5,357 bases of DNA, taken from the NCBI GenBank assembly GCA_009705165.1, contig WLCU01000072.1:1-5357 (forward strand), read 5' to 3'. Source of the stretch: Actinomycetota bacterium (lineage in GTDB: Bacteria; Actinomycetota; Actinomycetes; Nanopelagicales; Nanopelagicaceae). Made by a program: the position numbers and the translations under genes. Below, piece by piece: positions 1-5,357 of the stretch. Below the pieces are notes generated by a model that was not told the origin of the DNA, did no database searches, and saw nothing but the letters and a program-made list of their open reading frames with translations. The number at the start of each line of letters is the position of its first letter. The first letter of the stretch is position 1.

Positions 1-38
1 ATTACAACGGTAATCATGTCTACAACATCGTTAGTCAT
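1..38 (-). CDS. nuoG: NADH-quinone oxidoreductase subunit G, N-terminal 12 codons only (runs off left edge)
   Basis: Only the start of this gene is visible. The ATG at 38-36 follows the nuoF TAA directly (TAAATG), and the frame reads MTNDVVDMITVV before the window ends. NuoG is the large iron-sulfur subunit of the complex I NADH module. Its N-terminal [2Fe-2S] ferredoxin-like domain usually opens with a short lead and then a strand similar to DMITVVIDG, so the visible residues fit. Most of the assignment rests on position, because nuoG follows nuoF in canonical nuo operons. A second in-frame ATG (codon 8) is an alternative start, but the first keeps the tight spacing seen at the other junctions. 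A purine-rich stretch (AGGGGCGGG, 46-54) inside the end of nuoF may serve as a weak ribosome-binding site. No cofactor ligand is visible in this fragment. Confidence 0.8.
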   Translation of the reverse strand, partial: MTNDVVDMITVV

Positions 39-1319
39 TTAAGCACCCGCCCCTGCAAAAAGAGTTGATGCGACTGGATCAAATGGGCAACCACCATGAG
101 TGATGTGCGCGATGTATTCGTCGCGGAAATATTTAATCGATGAAGTAATCGAACTTGTTGCACCATCACCAAGCGCACAGAATGAACGGCCCATGATGTT
201 GTCACAAAGATCTAGCAACTTAGCAAGATCGGCTTCAGTTCCCTTGCCGGCTTCAAGATCGCGCAATAGTTGAACTAACCACCAAGTGCCTTCGCGACAA
301 GGTGTGCACTTTCCGCAAGATTCATGCTTGTAGAACTCAGTCCAACGCAATACTGCGCGGACAACACAAGTAGTTTCATCAAAGATTTGAAGAGCTTTAG
401 TGCCAAGCATTGAACCGGCAGCTGCAACGCCTTCGTAATCTAAAGGAACATCTAAATGTTCGGCGGTAAAAATTGGAGTTGATGATCCACCTGGTGTCCA
501 GAATTTAAGAGTGTGACCGTTTCGAACTCCGCCAGCAAGATCAAGAATTTCTCGCAACGTGATTCCGAGAGGTGCTTCAAACTGCCCAGGATTATTTACG
601 TGACCTGAAAGCGAATAAAGCGTTGCTCCCTTGCTCTTTTCAGTTCCCATACTTTGATACCACTCGGCGCCATTAGAAATAATGGCCGGTACTGCAGAAA
701 TAGATTCCACGTTATTTACAACGGTTGGTCGGGCGTAAAGGCCTGCAATCGCTGGAAATGGTGGGCGCAAACGTGGCTGGCCACGGAAACCTTCAAGTGA
801 ATCAAGCAGTGCAGTTTCTTCACCACAGATATATGCACCCGCGCCGATATGTAGAACGACATCAATTCCGTTGCCAAGATGGCCAGCTTTGTAAGCATCT
901 TCGATTGCTTGATTTAGTCGGCGTGCAATGTGAGTAACTTCGCCGCGAATATAAATAAAGGCATGCTTTGCGCGAATTGCGTGACAAGCAATGATGCAAC
1001 CTTCGATAAGAACATGTGGGTTAGCCATAAGTAGTGGCATGTCCTTGCATGTTCCTGGTTCTGATTCATCGGCGTTAACAACTAAATAATGATCTTTGTC
1101 ATCGCCCTGAGGAATGAATCCCCATTTCATGCCAGTTGGGAAACCTGCACCACCGCGACCACGCAAACCAGAGTCTTTAACAAGTTGAATTACTGCATCA
1201 GGATCCATTGCAAGAGCTTTTTTAGAAGCTGTATATCCACCATGGCGCGTGTATGCAGCGATGGTGAATGAATCTTTTTCATCCCAGTGCGCAGAAAGGA
1301 TTGGAGTTAACTTAGTCAT
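39..1319 (-). CDS. nuoF: NADH-quinone oxidoreductase subunit F (NADH- and FMN-binding, 51-kDa-type subunit)
   Basis: NuoF oxidises NADH through bound FMN and passes electrons one at a time into the iron-sulfur chain of complex I, on the cytoplasmic arm. At 426 aa it has the usual family length. The glycine-rich GRGGAGFPTG segment is at residues 54-63 and the NADESEPGT segment at 82-90, both parts of the FMN/NADH pocket. GAYICGEETALL follows at 161-172. A RPPFPAIAGLYARPTVVNNVES-type stretch lies at about 185-206, then a soluble-ligand-binding beta-grasp (SLBB) region at about 240-310. The C-terminal helical domain has C335, C338 and C341 (ESCGKCTPC) plus C381, the four expected ligands of the N3 [4Fe-4S] cluster. 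The start ATG follows the nuoE TAA with no gap, and an AGGAG lies 11 nt upstream within nuoE. The gene appears intact. Hydrogenase and formate dehydrogenase diaphorase subunits share this fold, but the nuo context settles the identity. Confidence 0.98.
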   Translation of the reverse strand: MTKLTPILSAHWDEKDSFTIAAYTRHGGYTASKKALAMDPDAVIQLVKDSGLRGRGGAGFPTGMKWGFIPQGDDKDHYLVVNADESEPGTCKDMPLLMANPHVLIEGCIIACHAIRAKHAFIYIRGEVTHIARRLNQAIEDAYKAGHLGNGIDVVLHIGAGAYICGEETALLDSLEGFRGQPRLRPPFPAIAGLYARPTVVNNVESISAVPAIISNGAEWYQSMGTEKSKGATLYSLSGHVNNPGQFEAPLGITLREILDLAGGVRNGHTLKFWTPGGSSTPIFTAEHLDVPLDYEGVAAAGSMLGTKALQIFDETTCVVRAVLRWTEFYKHESCGKCTPCREGTWWLVQLLRDLEAGKGTEADLAKLLDLCDNIMGRSFCALGDGATSSITSSIKYFRDEYIAHITHGGCPFDPVASTLFAGAGA

Positions 1320-1949
1320 TTACTTAGTTTCTCCTTTAGCGATTTTTAATCCGAGTAGAGATGGTTCGCCAGCTTGTACACCTTCGTTGGCTTTTCCATC
1401 ATTAAGTCCGGCTAATACTGCAGATGCTTGTTTCCAGGTAACCAAAGTGTTTGGTCCACGTGTTGGAGGCTTTGGATTTCCTGCGCGCATCGAATCAACT
1501 AATTCTTTTGCAGATTCAACAGTCTGGTTGTCATAGAACTCCCAGTTAGCCATAACTACAGGTGCGTAATCACAGGCAGCATTACATTCAATGTGCTCTA
1601 GTGAAACTTTTCCATCTGCAGTTACGCCATCATTTTCAATTCCTAGGTGTTGCTTGAGGCCATCCATGATTGCGTCGCCGCCCATGATTGCGCACAAAGT
1701 ATTGGTACAAACGCCTACGTGATACTCGCCAACTGGTGAAGGCTTGTACTGGGTATAAAAGGTAGATACCGCAGTTACTTCAGCGGCTGCGAGGTCAAGA
1801 AGCTTGGCAATAACTTCAATACCTTCATTAGTTACATAACCGGCGCGTGATTGCACAAAGTGCAACAACGGCATAATCGCAGAACGTGAACGTGGGTAAC
1901 GCTTAATAATTGTGTCCATAATTGCTAGATCTTCGTTTGAGAATGCCAT
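1320..1949 (-). CDS. nuoE: NADH-quinone oxidoreductase subunit E ([2Fe-2S] 24-kDa-type subunit)
   Basis: NuoE pairs with NuoF in the NADH-oxidising module and carries the off-pathway [2Fe-2S] cluster N1a. Residues 1-70 look like the helical N-terminal domain (EDLAIMDTIIKRYP, then YVTNEGIEVIAKLLDL). A thioredoxin-like domain follows with ligands C81 and C86 (CTNTLC), then C122 and C126 (CNAAC), all four present in the expected CX4C...CX3C arrangement. The protein is 209 aa, longer than the roughly 166 aa of the E. coli protein. The excess is a C-terminal tail after about residue 157, with a PKPPTRGPNT stretch, as I recall from actinobacterial homologues. The start ATG overlaps the nuoD stop by one base (TAATG), and a GGGAGG lies 12 nt upstream, so coupled translation is likely. 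No defect is seen. Confidence 0.97.
   Translation of the reverse strand: MAFSNEDLAIMDTIIKRYPRSRSAIMPLLHFVQSRAGYVTNEGIEVIAKLLDLAAAEVTAVSTFYTQYKPSPVGEYHVGVCTNTLCAIMGGDAIMDGLKQHLGIENDGVTADGKVSLEHIECNAACDYAPVVMANWEFYDNQTVESAKELVDSMRAGNPKPPTRGPNTLVTWKQASAVLAGLNDGKANEGVQAGEPSLLGLKIAKGETK
1331..1337 (-). promoter_or_regulatory. Ribosome-binding site for nuoF
   Basis: AAAGGAG on the minus strand ends 11 nt before the nuoF ATG, inside the last codons of nuoE. It is one of the clearer Shine-Dalgarno matches in the operon and supports the start at 1319. Confidence 0.6.
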
Positions 1950-3286
1950 TAGCGGTCAACGCCTCCCATAACTGGATCGATTGAAGCAACTGCACCGATG
2001 ATGTCGGCAATCATTCCGCCTTCGCTCATTGCAGATGTTGCTTGCAAGTTATTAAATGATGGTTCACGGAAATGCATGCGATAAGGGTGTGTTCCACCAT
2101 CAGATACAACATGCGCCCCAAGTTCACCACGTGGTGATTCAACTGCTGCATAAACCTGTCCAGCAGGAACGCGGAAACCTTCGGTAACTAATTTAAAGTG
2201 GTGAATCAAAGACTCCATTGACGTTCCCATGATTTCGCGGATGTGATCAAGTGAGTTACCAAGTCCATCGCCGCCAAGGGCAAGTTGTGCAGGCCATGCA
2301 ATCTTTTTATCAGCAACCATTACTGGAGCGCCTTCAAGTTTTTCTAACTTATCAAGTGCTTGTTCAACAATGCGAAGTGATTGTTCGAGTTCGCCCATGC
2401 GAATCAAGAAGCGACCATAAACATCGCAAGAGTCTGCAGTAATAACATCGAAATTATAATTTTCATAACCGCTATAAGGCTGAACCTTGCGAAGATCCCA
2501 AGGCAAACCTGTTGAACGCAGCACTGGACCTGTGACTCCAAGAGTTGTGCAACCTGCTAAATCTAAGTAACCAATTCCTTGAGTACGTTTCATCCAGATT
2601 GAGTTACCAACCAACAATGTTGTGTTGTCTTTAAAGTTCTTGCGCATCAATTTAACTGCGTCGCGAATCTTAGGAATCGCACCTGCTGGAAGATCTTGCT
2701 GAACTCCACCTGGGCGAACATAAGCCATGTTCATACGCAGGCCAGAGATCATTTCAAAAATATCTAAAACAGTTTCGCGTTCGCGGAAAGCAAAGAACAT
2801 AGGGGAAATAGCACCTAATTCAAGGGCGCCAGTACCAAGAGCAACCATGTGCGATGAAATTCGGTTGAGTTCCATCATCATTACGCGAATAACATTTGCA
2901 CGCTCTGGAACATCTTCGGTGATTCCCAGTAATTTTTCGACTGCTAAGCAATACGCAGTTTCATTAAATAATGGTCCTAGGTAATCCATTCGAGTAACAA
3001 AAGTTGTGCCCTGAGTCCAGCTGCGGTATTCCATATTCTTTTCGATACCTGTGTGTAGGTAACCAATTCCGCAACGTGCTTCAGTAACTGTTTCACCTTC
3101 AAGTTCTAGAACTAATCGAAGTACACCGTGAGTTGATGGGTGTTGTGGGCCCATGTTTACAACTACGCGCTCTTCTTTAGTTGAACCAATTTCTTGAACT
3201 AATGCATCCCAGTCTCCGCCAGTAACTGAATAAACCGTTCCTTCAGTGGTATCGCGTGATGGTGCGTATGGATCAAAAACGCTCAC
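1949..3286 (-). CDS. nuoD: NADH-quinone oxidoreductase subunit D (49-kDa-type quinone-site subunit)
   Basis: NuoD forms the quinone-reduction chamber with NuoB, at the junction of the peripheral and membrane arms. The 445-aa protein begins with an extension of about 40 residues ([11 protein letters not shown] at 17-27) known from actinobacterial NuoD. The family core then starts with [13 protein letters not shown] at 46-58. H53 and Y102 (RMDY) are 49 residues apart, the same spacing as the quinone headgroup ligands H38 and Y87 of Thermus Nqo4, so the quinone site looks intact. Further family signatures are YLHTGIEK (77-84), MAYVRPGGV (187-195), ESPRGE (383-388) and the C-terminal DPVMGGVDR. 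The start is GTG at 3286-3284, overlapping the nuoC TGA by four bases (GTGA). A GGAG nine nt upstream supports it. NiFe-hydrogenase large subunits are relatives but carry CxxC pairs, which are absent here. Confidence 0.98.
   Translation of the reverse strand: MSVFDPYAPSRDTTEGTVYSVTGGDWDALVQEIGSTKEERVVVNMGPQHPSTHGVLRLVLELEGETVTEARCGIGYLHTGIEKNMEYRSWTQGTTFVTRMDYLGPLFNETAYCLAVEKLLGITEDVPERANVIRVMMMELNRISSHMVALGTGALELGAISPMFFAFRERETVLDIFEMISGLRMNMAYVRPGGVQQDLPAGAIPKIRDAVKLMRKNFKDNTTLLVGNSIWMKRTQGIGYLDLAGCTTLGVTGPVLRSTGLPWDLRKVQPYSGYENYNFDVITADSCDVYGRFLIRMGELEQSLRIVEQALDKLEKLEGAPVMVADKKIAWPAQLALGGDGLGNSLDHIREIMGTSMESLIHHFKLVTEGFRVPAGQVYAAVESPRGELGAHVVSDGGTHPYRMHFREPSFNNLQATSAMSEGGMIADIIGAVASIDPVMGGVDR
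1962..1967 (-). promoter_or_regulatory. Ribosome-binding site for nuoE
   Basis: GGGAGG on the minus strand ends 12 nt before the nuoE ATG, inside the Met-Gly-Gly codons at the end of nuoD. The match is strong, though the spacing is long. It supports the start that overlaps the nuoD stop. Confidence 0.5.
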
Positions 3287-3912
3287 TTGTAACTTCTCCG
3301 TTCGTTAGGAGGAGGAGTTGTTGCACCTTTGTATTCAACTGGAATTCCACCGAGTGCGTAGTCCTTACGTTGTGGGTGACCCTGCCAATCATCTGGCATC
3401 AAAATTCTTGTTAGACCTGGGTGGCCATCGAAAATAATTCCAAACATGTCAAAAGTTTCGCGTTCGTGCCAGTTGTTGCCAGCCCAAACTTCAACTACAG
3501 ATGGGATGTGCGCATCTGCATCGGGAACTGAAACTTCAAGACGCACACGTCGATTGTTTGTAATTGAAAGCAATGGATAAACAGCATGAAGTTCGCGGCC
3601 AGAATCTGTTGGATAGTGAATTCCAGATACACCCATGCACATTTCAAATTTAAGTGAGTCGCGCAAAATCATTGCAACTTCTACAAGTTTTTCGCGTTTT
3701 ACATGAAGCGTAAGTTCGCCACGATCAACAACAACTCGTTCAATCGCTTCTGAAAATAATGGGTAGGCACGTTCAAGGTCGTCGGCAACTTCGTCGAAAT
3801 AACTGCCATATGGGCGCTCAGAAGAGCCTGTTGATGCTGCGCTGCGGACTAAGCCGCCGTAGCCCGATGTGTCTCCGGTGCCACGAGCACCAAACATTCC
3901 TTGGTCGCTCAT
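3283..3912 (-). CDS. nuoC: NADH-quinone oxidoreductase subunit C (30-kDa-type subunit)
   Basis: NuoC is a cofactor-free structural subunit of the connecting module that packs against NuoD and NuoB. It is a separate 209-aa gene here, not the NuoCD fusion found in E. coli and relatives. Residues 1-38 are a Gly/Ser-rich, probably flexible tail ([10 protein letters not shown] at 11-20) typical of actinobacterial NuoC. The conserved domain follows, with SGIHYP (96-101), the 30-kDa signature [12 protein letters not shown] (148-159) and [15 protein letters not shown] (171-185). The C-terminal tail is proline- and arginine-rich. The ATG at 3912-3910 follows the nuoB TAA directly. The only upstream purine run is AAGGG, 13 nt away (3926-3930), so coupling to nuoB translation probably matters. 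M6 is an alternative start, but M1 retains the junction geometry. Confidence 0.97.
   Translation of the reverse strand: MSDQGMFGARGTGDTSGYGGLVRSAASTGSSERPYGSYFDEVADDLERAYPLFSEAIERVVVDRGELTLHVKREKLVEVAMILRDSLKFEMCMGVSGIHYPTDSGRELHAVYPLLSITNNRRVRLEVSVPDADAHIPSVVEVWAGNNWHERETFDMFGIIFDGHPGLTRILMPDDWQGHPQRKDYALGGIPVEYKGATTPPPNERRSYK
3296..3299 (-). promoter_or_regulatory. Ribosome-binding site for nuoD, deciding a GTG start
   Basis: GGAG on the minus strand ends 9 nt before the GTG at 3286, within the last codons of nuoC. Its spacing supports GTG as the true nuoD start and preserves the GTGA overlap with the nuoC stop codon. Confidence 0.6.
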
Positions 3913-4470
3913 TTATGCCAGCAAACCCTTCATCTCGATAGTTGGCTTTGCATTCATGGCAGCAAGTTCTACTTCTTTAATAATCTCTGCACGATTTGAG
4001 CCAAGCTTTTCATCGTAAATCTTTGAGTGAAGTTTCAAGATTGCATCAAGCAACATTTCTGGGCGAGGTGGACATCCAGGTAAATAGATATCTACTGGAA
4101 CAACATGGTCGACACCTTGAACAATTGCATAGTTGTTAAACATTCCACCAGAAGATGCACACGCACCCATTGCAATTACCCATTTTGGTGCAGCCATTTG
4201 ATCGTAAATCTGTCGAAGAACTGGTGCCATCTTGTTTGATACACGTCCGGCAACAATCATTAAATCTGCCTGACGAGGGGATGCACGAAAAACTTCCATA
4301 CCAAATCGGGAAATGTCATATTTAGCTGCAGAACCAACTGCCATCATTTCAATTGCACAACATGCCAAACCAAAAGTTGCAGGCCATAAAGAGTTCTTGC
4401 GCATGTAACCGGCAAGTTTTTCTACAGTTGTTAAAACGAAACCGCTTGGGATTTTCTCTTCAATACCCAT
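3913..4470 (-). CDS. nuoB: NADH-quinone oxidoreductase subunit B (N2 iron-sulfur cluster subunit, PSST type)
   Basis: NuoB holds N2, the last [4Fe-4S] cluster, which donates electrons to quinone at the interface with NuoD. The 185-aa protein has the tandem cysteines C37-C38 (LACCAIEMM), C104 (MGACASSGG) and C133 (PGCPPRPE), which are the four expected ligands. The conserved [21 protein letters not shown] stretch lies at about residues 55-75, and [18 protein letters not shown] precedes the last ligand. Compared with homologues I remember, the loop after the tandem cysteines (AVGSAAKYD, 44-52) seems one residue longer. The C-terminal tail beyond about residue 150 is short. The ATG is three bases after the nuoA TAA (TAATCAATG). 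No strong Shine-Dalgarno is visible, so reinitiation after nuoA is plausible. The gene is intact. Confidence 0.98.
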   Translation of the reverse strand: MGIEEKIPSGFVLTTVEKLAGYMRKNSLWPATFGLACCAIEMMAVGSAAKYDISRFGMEVFRASPRQADLMIVAGRVSNKMAPVLRQIYDQMAAPKWVIAMGACASSGGMFNNYAIVQGVDHVVPVDIYLPGCPPRPEMLLDAILKLHSKIYDEKLGSNRAEIIKEVELAAMNAKPTIEMKGLLA

Positions 4471-4473
4471 TGA

Positions 4474-4845
4474 TTAATCCCATTCCAATCCGCCACGGCG
4501 CCACACATATGCATATGCAACGAAAACCGTTCCGATAAAAATTGCCATTTCAACAAGACCAAATAAACCTAAGTAATCAAAAGTTACAGCCCATGGATAA
4601 AGGAAAACGATTTCAATATCAAAAATAATAAAAAGCATTGCAGTTAAAAAGTATTTAACTGGGAAACGTCCACCTTCAGCAGCTTGTGGTGAGGGTTCAA
4701 TTCCACATTCATATGCATCGAGCTTTGCGCGGTTGTAACGCTTTGGACCAGCAAGAGCACCTGCGGCAACTGAAAATGCTGCGAAGCCGAAACCAATGGC
4801 CCCTAGTACCAAAATTGGCACGTATGGATTTGATGTGGATATCAC
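4474..4845 (-). CDS. nuoA: NADH-quinone oxidoreductase subunit A (membrane subunit, ND3 type)
   Basis: NuoA is a small three-helix membrane subunit at the joint between the hydrophilic arm and the membrane arm of complex I. The 123-aa protein shows hydrophobic segments at about residues 9-31, 65-86 and 93-116. The connecting loop contains KLDAYECGIEP (41-51), whose C47 matches the loop cysteine of mitochondrial ND3. The second helix has FDIE (75-78), with the acidic pair D76 and E78 typical of the family. The start is GTG at 4845-4843. Upstream in frame there is a TGA eight codons earlier with no ATG or GTG between, and the next Met is at residue 70, so GTG is the best choice. No Shine-Dalgarno precedes it, consistent with the leaderless promoter proposed here. 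The DNA is markedly AT-rich (about 31% GC over 4561-4680), with no CTG among its 11 leucine codons. Confidence 0.97.
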   Translation of the reverse strand: MISTSNPYVPILVLGAIGFGFAAFSVAAGALAGPKRYNRAKLDAYECGIEPSPQAAEGGRFPVKYFLTAMLFIIFDIEIVFLYPWAVTFDYLGLFGLVEMAIFIGTVFVAYAYVWRRGGLEWD

Positions 4846-4885
4846 GTGTGGAATCTTAGAACCGGTTCACCAAACTCGGTAACCG
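4846..4885 (-). promoter_or_regulatory. menG-nuoA intergenic control region with candidate leaderless nuoA promoter
   Basis: On the minus strand this 40-bp gap contains TAAGAT (4858-4853), a TANNNT-type -10 element. It lies 7 nt upstream of the nuoA GTG. An upstream TTACCG (4882-4877), matching four of six -35 consensus positions, sits at an 18-bp spacing. Transcription would then begin at or very near the G of the start codon, giving a leaderless nuo mRNA. That mode is common in Actinobacteria and would explain why no ribosome-binding site is seen. The hexamers are seen directly; promoter function is inferred. The alternative is that nuo is simply read through from menG. Confidence 0.4.
4859..4885. 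repeat. Overlapping palindromes between menG and nuoA (candidate operator or hairpin)
   Basis: A perfect 10-bp palindrome, GAACCGGTTC, occupies 4859-4868. Overlapping it, CGGTTCACC (4863-4871) and GGTAACCG (4878-4885) form an inverted repeat with eight pairs, one bulged base (4868) and a six-base loop (4872-4877). It abuts the menG stop codon. The structure covers the proposed -35 and spacer of the nuoA promoter, where a repressor could act. In RNA read from menG it could fold into a hairpin. No T-run follows on either strand, so it is not a standard intrinsic terminator. Function is inferred. Confidence 0.35.
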
Positions 4886-5357
4886 CTAGCCCTTATTCCC
4901 GCTGTGAACTGCAACAACCCCGCCGGTCAGGTTTTTCCAGCTGATTTTGCTCCAGCCAGCTTTCTCCATCGCCGCCGCTAACCCCTGCTGATCGGGCCAG
5001 GCTCGAATCGACTCAGCCAGGTAGATATAGGCATCTGGGTTGGATGAGGTCCTGCGGGCGATAACCGGCAGCGCCTTCATCAAATACTCCGTATATATAG
5101 TGCGAAATGGGCGCCACGTGGGGTGGCTGAACTCCACAACCACCATTCGCCCCCCGGGTTTGGTGACTCGCAGCGCTTCTGCGAGCGCTTTGGGGTAGTC
5201 CACGGTGTTTCGAAGGCCATAAGAGATGGTCACGACATCAAAGGTATCGGCCTCAAAGGGCAGATTGAGCGCATCGGCCTTTGAAAAATTCAGGTAGGGG
5301 CGGGTTTTTCGGCCTACAGCCAGCATTCCTTCTGAAAAATCGGTGGCAAATACCGTG
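4886..5357 (-). CDS. menG: Demethylmenaquinone methyltransferase, UbiE/MenG family (C-terminal part; N-terminus off right edge)
   Basis: MenG uses S-adenosylmethionine to methylate demethylmenaquinone in the last step of menaquinone synthesis. The open frame continues through the internal Met at 5326 to the window edge, giving 156 visible residues of a family usually 230-250 long, so the first third is missing. The fragment (numbered from its first whole codon) has DFSEGML at 6-12, [11 protein letters not shown] at 32-42, ISYGLRN at 44-50, the family signature [15 protein letters not shown] at 63-77 and a C-terminal [12 protein letters not shown] at 142-153. The glycine-rich SAM motif I would lie off the edge. 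The signature has T65 where V, I, L or M is usual. Complex I in Actinobacteria reduces menaquinone, so the neighbourhood is functionally coherent; UbiE activity on ubiquinone is less likely. GC is near 59% and CTG dominates leucine codons (7 of 12 counted), unlike nuoA. The TAG stop lies 40 bp before nuoA. Confidence 0.93.
   Translation of the reverse strand, partial: TVFATDFSEGMLAVGRKTRPYLNFSKADALNLPFEADTFDVVTISYGLRNTVDYPKALAEALRVTKPGGRMVVVEFSHPTWRPFRTIYTEYLMKALPVIARRTSSNPDAYIYLAESIRAWPDQQGLAAAMEKAGWSKISWKNLTGGVVAVHSGNKG

Noticed and set aside
716..937. Overlapping open frames on both strands within nuoF
   Set aside because: They sit inside the nuoF region encoding conserved FMN/NADH-pocket residues, and show no ribosome-binding site or family resemblance.
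1249..1536. 95-codon open frame on the plus strand
   Set aside because: It lies antisense across the nuoF/nuoE junction, its translation resembles no family I know, and both nuo frames beneath it are full of conserved motifs.
2727..2984. 85-codon open frame on the plus strand
   Set aside because: It lies entirely antisense to nuoD, with Ile/Ser/Arg-rich low-complexity content and no recognisable domain.
4863..4885. Intrinsic terminator after menG
   Set aside because: The inverted repeat has a bulged stem of eight pairs and no T-run follows on either strand. A regulatory dyad is more plausible, although a U-less terminator cannot be excluded.
5091..5101. TATATA-rich stretch inside menG as an internal promoter
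   Set aside because: No acceptable -35 lies 16-19 bp upstream on the minus strand, and the bases encode an ordinary Thr-Ile-Tyr-Thr stretch of MenG.
4886..5326. menG as a complete 146-aa gene starting at the Met at 5326
   Set aside because: The frame stays open to the window edge and the residues just upstream (DFSEG) complete a conserved UbiE/MenG motif, so the Met is internal and the gene is cut by the window.
1..5357. CRISPR arrays, insertion sequences, tRNA or rRNA genes, defence or toxin systems
   Set aside because: No spaced direct repeats, transposase motifs, RNA-gene sequence or unexplained gene was seen; coding sequence of known housekeeping genes fills nearly the whole window.

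Overview
The window is a gene-dense bacterial segment in which every supported gene lies on the minus strand. It holds the 5' half of a type I NADH:quinone oxidoreductase operon in canonical order. Read along the minus strand from the right edge, the order is menG (3' part only), a 40-bp gap, nuoA, nuoB, nuoC, nuoD, nuoE, nuoF, and the first 12 codons of nuoG at the left edge. The six complete nuo genes carry the cofactor- and quinone-binding residues expected of an active enzyme, and none is broken or frameshifted.

The proteins look actinobacterial. NuoC has a Gly/Ser-rich N-terminal tail containing a [17 protein letters not shown] stretch. NuoD has an N-terminal extension with a [15 protein letters not shown] stretch. 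NuoE has a C-terminal extension beyond the [2Fe-2S] domain. A menaquinone (rather than ubiquinone) methyltransferase as neighbour fits. The nuo genes have low GC for that phylum: hand counts give 45% over 541-600 and about 31% over 4561-4680. A small-genome planktonic actinobacterium (for example the freshwater acI/Nanopelagicales type) is my best guess. That is inference from composition and family features, not a phylogenetic result.

Layout from left to right: nuoG start (1-38), nuoF (39-1319), nuoE (1320-1949), nuoD (1949-3286), nuoC (3283-3912), nuoB (3913-4470), nuoA (4474-4845), intergenic control region (4846-4885), menG C-terminal part (4886-5357, running off the edge). The nuo genes are separated by 3 bases at most or overlap, so they must be co-transcribed and are probably translationally coupled. 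NuoE, NuoF and NuoG form the NADH-oxidising module. NuoB, NuoC and NuoD form the connecting module that delivers electrons to quinone, and NuoA is the first membrane subunit. MenG makes the final methylation of menaquinone, the likely electron acceptor of this complex.

There is no undescribed system here that I can support. The two points most worth checking are at the right-hand end. First, menG is near 59% GC with CTG-rich leucine usage, while nuoA next to it is AT-rich and uses no CTG. Second, the 40-bp gap combines a candidate leaderless promoter, whose -10 lies 7 nt before the nuoA GTG, with overlapping palindromes that could be an operator. No stretch over 300 bases is without a gene.
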